8,836 bases of DNA from Deinococcus frigens DSM 12807 (GTDB lineage Bacteria; Deinococcota; Deinococci; Deinococcales; Deinococcaceae): NCBI RefSeq assembly GCF_000701425.1, contig NZ_JNIW01000091.1:1-8836 (forward strand), in the 5' to 3' direction. The position numbers were made by a program, and so were the translations under genes. The notes beneath the pieces were generated by a model. That model searched no databases. It was given only the letters and a program-made list of their open reading frames with translations, and was not told where the DNA came from. Positions 5,937 to 8,836 of this stretch are shown piece by piece (position 1 is the first letter of the stretch; the number at the start of each line of letters is the position of its first letter).

Positions 5937-5964
5937 TTGACTTTATTTTAGTTATACCTAAATA
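5937..5964 (+). promoter_or_regulatory. Promoter of the oxidase-ZIP operon
   Basis: The -35 box TTGACT (5937-5942) and -10 box TAAATA (5959-5964) are separated by 16 bases in a locally AT-rich stretch that contrasts with the GC-rich surroundings. Transcription would start near 5971, about 40 bases before the chosen ATG. It lies 84 bases beyond the Tn3 end, so the operon has its own promoter outside the transposon. Confidence 0.65.
5947..5962. promoter_or_regulatory. DtxR/MntR-like palindromic operator
   Basis: TTTAGTTATACCTAAA is a 16-bp palindrome with one mismatched pair. It sits in the spacer and overlaps the -10 box of the oxidase promoter. Its TTTAGG/CCTAAA arms resemble boxes bound by DtxR-family iron or manganese repressors (the corynebacterial DtxR consensus is built on TTAGG/CCTAA arms). 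A bound repressor here would block RNA polymerase. The regulator itself is not in the window, so the assignment is by motif and position only. Confidence 0.5.
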
Positions 5965-5967
5965 TAG

Positions 5968-5981
5968 AGTGTGAATACACT
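5968..5981. promoter_or_regulatory. Second palindrome at the predicted transcription start
   Basis: AGTGT-GAAT-ACACT is a perfect 5-bp inverted repeat around a 4-base centre, placed at the expected transcription start. CTAAATA also occurs twice, at 5958-5964 and 5980-5986, 22 bases apart, about two DNA turns. It could be a second operator or a small 5'-UTR hairpin. Confidence 0.35.
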
Positions 5982-6011
5982 AAATAACCTGGCATGGTCA
6001 GGATGGACATC

Positions 6012-7154
6012 ATGAATCTCCTCCGTGCCTTCAGCTCCCGCCGGGCCGTCCTCAAAGCTGGCCTGGGCGGCGCGGCGGCCCTGGTGGGCGGCGCGGCTCT
6101 GGGCCAGAGCCAGAAGGATTATCCAGCAAACCACGAAGCAATGATGGCCGCCGAGAACAACGCGGCCCACGGTAGTCACGACAACAACATGACGGTGGGA
6201 ACCGTCAATCACAAGCAGAACGGCTTTGATCCGATGCGCCTGCTGACCGACTGGGATTCGGGCAAGGTCAGCACCCTCCCCAGCGGGCAGACCCTGCGCC
6301 AGTACACCATGATCGCGCAGAACAAGGACATCGAAATCGCGCCGGGCATCTTCTTTCCCGCGTGGACTTACAACGGGCGCGTGCCCGGCCCCACCCTGCG
6401 CTGCACTGAGGGGGACCGTCTCCAGATCACTTTCATCAACCAGAGTGACCACCCGCACACCATCCACTTCCACGGCGTCCACCCCTCGGAGATGGACGGC
6501 GTGCCTGGCGCTGGCCCCGGCGAGATTCCCCCTGGCGGACGCTTCGTGTACGAGTTTGACGCCGAGCCGTTCGGCTGCCACCTGTACCACTGCCACGCCA
6601 CCAGCCTCAAGAGGCACATCCACAAGGGCATGTACGGCGCGTTCATCGTGGACCCCAGGGAGGACCGCCCACCCGCCCGCGAGTTCGTGATGGTGATGAA
6701 CGGCTTCGACACCAACTTTGACGCAGCCAACGACGTGTACGCGGTCAACACCGTGGCCTTCGAGTATGCCCAGCGTCCCATTCCCATCAAGAAAAACGAA
6801 CTGGTTCGTATCTACCTGGTCAACATTCTGGAATTCGATCTGATGAACGGCTTCCACCTGCACGCCAATTTCTTTAACTACTACGACACTGGCACGTCGC
6901 TGGAACCCACCAGCCGCATCATCGACACCATCATGCAGGGGCAGGGGCAGCGCGGCATCCTGGAATTCAAGTACAAGTTCACCGGCAACTTCATGTTCCA
7001 CCCACACATCTCCGAGTTCACTGAACTGGGCTGGATGGGTTTTTTCAAGGTGGTTGAACCTGGAGATTATGACGCTGCCCTTAAAGAAGCCGGGGTAGAC
7101 GCCCGCTGGGACGAACTGGGTATGAACGGCAGCACCGCCAGGAGGAACGTATGA
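6012..7154 (+). CDS. Tat-exported two-domain multicopper oxidase
   Basis: This 380-residue enzyme should use copper to oxidise a metal ion or organic substrate and reduce oxygen to water at the outer face of the cytoplasmic membrane. Residues 8-15 (SSRRAVLK) plus a small hydrophobic run to about 31 form a twin-arginine signal. A His/Met/Asn-rich linker (about 41-67) follows. Cupredoxin domain 1 has HTIHFHG (H152, H154) and YHCH (H193, C194, H195), with H202 and M207 as likely type 1 copper ligands. Domain 2 has GFHLH (H282, H284) and FHPH (H330, H332). All eight trinuclear-cluster histidines are present, but domain 2 has Pro where a second type 1 Cys would be. That fits a two-domain (trimeric) oxidase with type 1 copper in domain 1. 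I start at the ATG at 6012 because AGGA lies 8 bases upstream; an ATG at 5994 has no good site. The stop overlaps the ZIP start. NirK nitrite reductase is a relative but lacks the full histidine set. Confidence 0.88.
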   Translation: MNLLRAFSSRRAVLKAGLGGAAALVGGAALGQSQKDYPANHEAMMAAENNAAHGSHDNNMTVGTVNHKQNGFDPMRLLTDWDSGKVSTLPSGQTLRQYTMIAQNKDIEIAPGIFFPAWTYNGRVPGPTLRCTEGDRLQITFINQSDHPHTIHFHGVHPSEMDGVPGAGPGEIPPGGRFVYEFDAEPFGCHLYHCHATSLKRHIHKGMYGAFIVDPREDRPPAREFVMVMNGFDTNFDAANDVYAVNTVAFEYAQRPIPIKKNELVRIYLVNILEFDLMNGFHLHANFFNYYDTGTSLEPTSRIIDTIMQGQGQRGILEFKYKFTGNFMFHPHISEFTELGWMGFFKVVEPGDYDAALKEAGVDARWDELGMNGSTARRNV

Positions 7155-8419
7155 GCGCATCTGCCCCCGCCCCTGCCCGTTCAGCCAGCAGCCTGTGGGG
7201 ACTGGCGATCCTGCCCATCCTGCTGCTCGGCGCGGTGCTGGCGTACCTCGTTGCCACGGGGGGCGGCCTCAAGGAATTGAAGGGGCCGCCTATCGAGCAG
7301 ATCTCGATTGGCCGCATCACCCTACCCGAACGCGGCGTCATCAAAATGAACATCATCAACGACGGCCCGGAAGCCATTACCATCGCGCAGGTGCTGGTGG
7401 ACGACGCCTTCTGGAACTTCACTTCTGACAAGCCCGGCCCGATTCCCCGGCTGGGCCGCGCGACGCTGACCATTCCCTATCCCTGGGTGCAGGACGATAC
7501 TCTCGTGGTGGCCGCCGTGAGCAGTCTGGGTGCCATCTTCGAGGGCGAGATTCCCGTCGCCACCGTGACTCCCAAGGCCAGCAGCTCGCTGTTCGCCCGT
7601 TTCGGTCTGGTGGGGCTGTACGTCGGCGTGGTGCCGGTGTTGCTGGGGATGATGTGGTATCCGTTGCTGCGCCGCCTGTCGGACAACGCCATGAACTTTA
7701 TTCTGTCGCTGACCGTAGGGTTGCTGGTGTACCTGGCGATTGGCACGTATCTGGACGCACAGGAATTTGCCGCCGAACTCCCGGCCTTCTGGCAGGGAAC
7801 GCCCGCCATTCTGCTGATCGCGGCCCTGAGTGTTGGGCTGCTGTTCGCCGTGTCGGGGCGCAGGAGCGAGACCAAACCGCTAAGCGTGTCGTACCGCATC
7901 GCCACCGGCATCGGCCTGCACAACCTGGGCGAGGGGCTGGCGATTGGCGCGGCCTTCGCGCTGGGTCAGGCCGCGCTGGGGACCTTCCTGATCCTGGGCT
8001 TCACGCTGCACAACATCACCGAGGGCGTTGGCATCGTTGCGCCGCTGACCAAGAAACGCCCGCCGCTGTCGCAGTTCGCGCTGCTGGCGCTGCTGGCCGG
8101 TGGCCCCGCCATCCTGGGAACCTGGATCGGGGGTTTCGCCTTCAACCCGGTGCTGGCAACCGTCTTCCTGGCCGTGGGCCTGGGCGCGATCTTGCAGGTG
8201 GTCTGGGAAGTGGGCCGCATGGTGATCCGCAACACGCAGAAGGTGGCGGCTGAAGAGGATTCCGGCGCTGTCGGAGCAGGCGTTTTGGGAACGGGTGGGG
8301 GTGTCGCCGTCGCCGGGGCCAGCAAGGCCAGCGCTTCGGTGATGAACTGGACCAACCTGGCGGGGTTCACTGTGGGCGTGGCCCTGATGTACTTCACGGC
8401 CTTTCTGGTCAAATTCTGA
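7151..8419 (+). CDS. ZIP-family metal transporter with N-terminal extracytoplasmic domain
   Basis: This 422-residue membrane protein is likely to carry a divalent transition metal across the cytoplasmic membrane. An N-terminal anchor (about 15-36) is followed by a beta-rich soluble segment (about 45-142) with alternating hydrophobic strands and no Cys or His cluster. Eight ZIP helices follow, at about 152-172, 181-201, 217-235, 249-271, 276-297, 308-329, 332-356 and 403-421. Helix 4 carries H257-N-x-x-E261-G and helix 5 H287-N-x-x-E291-G, the expected binuclear metal site. A Gly/Ala-rich linker (about 365-400) precedes the last helix. The start is fixed by ATGA overlap with the oxidase stop and GGAGG five bases upstream. 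The coupling says the two proteins are made together, and the extra domain could face the exported oxidase. Metal (Fe, Mn, Zn) and direction are not readable. Confidence 0.87.
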   Translation: MSASAPAPARSASSLWGLAILPILLLGAVLAYLVATGGGLKELKGPPIEQISIGRITLPERGVIKMNIINDGPEAITIAQVLVDDAFWNFTSDKPGPIPRLGRATLTIPYPWVQDDTLVVAAVSSLGAIFEGEIPVATVTPKASSSLFARFGLVGLYVGVVPVLLGMMWYPLLRRLSDNAMNFILSLTVGLLVYLAIGTYLDAQEFAAELPAFWQGTPAILLIAALSVGLLFAVSGRRSETKPLSVSYRIATGIGLHNLGEGLAIGAAFALGQAALGTFLILGFTLHNITEGVGIVAPLTKKRPPLSQFALLALLAGGPAILGTWIGGFAFNPVLATVFLAVGLGAILQVVWEVGRMVIRNTQKVAAEEDSGAVGAGVLGTGGGVAVAGASKASASVMNWTNLAGFTVGVALMYFTAFLVKF

Positions 8420-8440
8420 AGTAAGCAAGAGCTGGGCAAA

Positions 8441-8480
8441 GAGGGGGATGGGAGCAGTTGGCCCGTCCTCTCTCCTTTTT
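8441..8480 (+). terminator. Intrinsic terminator after the ZIP gene
   Basis: GAGGGGGATGGG (8441-8452) pairs with CCCGTCCTCTCTC (8462-8474), with some G-T pairs and one bulge, around a 9-base loop. CTTTTT follows. It is 21 bases after the ZIP stop and closes the two-gene operon. Confidence 0.6.
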
Positions 8481-8489
8481 CAGCGGTAG

Positions 8490-8836
8490 GGCTTCATCCC
8501 AATCAACGACCGCCTGGAAACGAACGTACCGGGGATCTGGGCGCTGGGCGACGTGCGGGGCGGCCCGATGTTCACCCACACGGCACGGGACGACGCGCGG
8601 GTGGTATACGAGAACGTCACGAAACACGCGGACCTGTCCATCCGTGAACGGGTGGTGCCCTACGCCGTGTTCAGTGACCCGCAGCTCGGGCGGGTGGGCC
8701 TCACCGAACGCGAGGCCCGGCGACTCGGTTACCAGGTCAAGATTGGGCGCTACGACGGGCACAAGATTGCCAGGGCGCGGACCCTGGGGGAGACGGCCGG
8801 GTTCATCAAGATCGTGGCGGATGCGGACACGGACCG
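8490..8836 (+). pseudogene. RclA/YkgC-like flavin disulfide oxidoreductase, C-terminal part
   Basis: The frame opens right after a TAG at 8487-8489 with GFIPINDRLETNVPGIWALG and continues in frame to the window edge. DVRGGPMFTHTARDDARVV is the second FAD-binding region, in the GGP-FT-DD form seen in RclA/YkgC-like proteins and not the form usual in MerA. The C-terminal dimerisation domain follows (VVPYAVFSDPQLGRVGLTE, then EARRLGYQVKIGRY). These enzymes are about 440-460 residues. Here the N-terminal FAD and NAD(P) domains and the CxxxxC redox pair (about 290 residues) are missing. There is no room for them: the ZIP terminator ends 9 bases upstream. No start codon with a ribosome site precedes the homology. 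Known RclA acts as a copper(II) reductase, which would suit the neighbouring copper enzyme, but this copy is a remnant unless something is rearranged. Confidence 0.75.

Noticed and set aside
5994..6011. Earlier ATG codons for the oxidase at 5994 and 6003
   Set aside because: Neither has a good Shine-Dalgarno sequence. The ATG at 6012 has AGGA at 8-base spacing and gives a compact Tat signal.
6012..7154. Copper nitrite reductase (NirK) for the oxidase
   Set aside because: The two-domain size and the type 1 site in domain 1 fit, but four HxH/HCH-type motifs supply all eight trinuclear histidines, which NirK lacks.
5958..7160. 400-codon open frame on the minus strand opposite the multicopper oxidase
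   Set aside because: It is the exact antisense shadow of a gene with clear copper motifs. It has no recognisable domain and arises from GC-rich codon bias.
7880..8439. Long minus-strand open frames opposite the ZIP gene
   Set aside because: They are low-complexity shadows without start signals. The plus strand carries conserved ZIP HNxxEG motifs.
8490..8836. Mercuric reductase (MerA) for the truncated oxidoreductase
   Set aside because: The GGP-FT-DD form of the second FAD-binding region fits the RclA/YkgC-like branch better. No mer genes or C-terminal vicinal Cys pair are visible.
1..8836. CRISPR arrays, tRNA or rRNA genes
   Set aside because: I saw no regularly spaced direct repeats and no recognisable tRNA or rRNA sequence in the window.

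Overview
The window looks like a GC-rich accessory region (plasmid or island) of a Deinococcus-like bacterium. That assignment is an inference: it rests on base composition, the layered IS/Tn3 debris and the style of the metal and redox genes. There is no rRNA or other taxonomic marker to fix it.

Layout. Bases 1-1134 are nested insertion-sequence wreckage. Two diverged, 5'-truncated IS6-family transposase ends lie in the same orientation and bracket the C-terminal third of an IS110-family transposase. Bases 1135-1422 hold no recognisable gene, and a bidirectional hairpin terminator follows at 1423-1471. Bases 1532-4175 are a tight minus-strand operon, with transcription running from 4175 down to 1532. 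It encodes an aldo/keto reductase, a classical SDR and an extended SDR (NAD-dependent epimerase/dehydratase type), joined by stop/start overlaps. Its leader carries a dense cluster of AAGTG/CACTT repeats. Bases 4325-5583 are an almost complete IS3-family element with imperfect 39-bp terminal repeats and an A_AAA_AAG frameshift site. Its orfB is killed by an in-frame amber codon just before the catalytic Glu. The IS3 copy abuts the C-terminal stub of a Tn3-family transposase (5584-5790), and the Tn3 38-bp terminal repeat is intact at 5815-5852.

Immediately outside the Tn3 end is the most interesting unit, a plus-strand operon at 5937-8480. Its promoter contains a DtxR-like palindrome between the -35 and -10. 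It encodes a Tat-exported two-domain multicopper oxidase, overlapped by ATGA with a ZIP-family metal transporter that carries an extra extracytoplasmic beta-rich domain. A terminator closes the operon. After it comes the 5'-truncated tail of an RclA/YkgC-like flavin disulfide oxidoreductase, which runs off the window.

Working model (inference): the oxidase and the ZIP permease act as a pair at the outer face of the cytoplasmic membrane, oxidising and moving a transition metal (Fe, Mn or Cu). A metal-sensing DtxR/MntR-type repressor would control them. This resembles the ferroxidase-permease logic of yeast Fet3/Ftr1 but is built from a different permease family. The three-gene oxidoreductase operon is an unrelated metabolic unit, probably acting on sugars or other carbonyl compounds.
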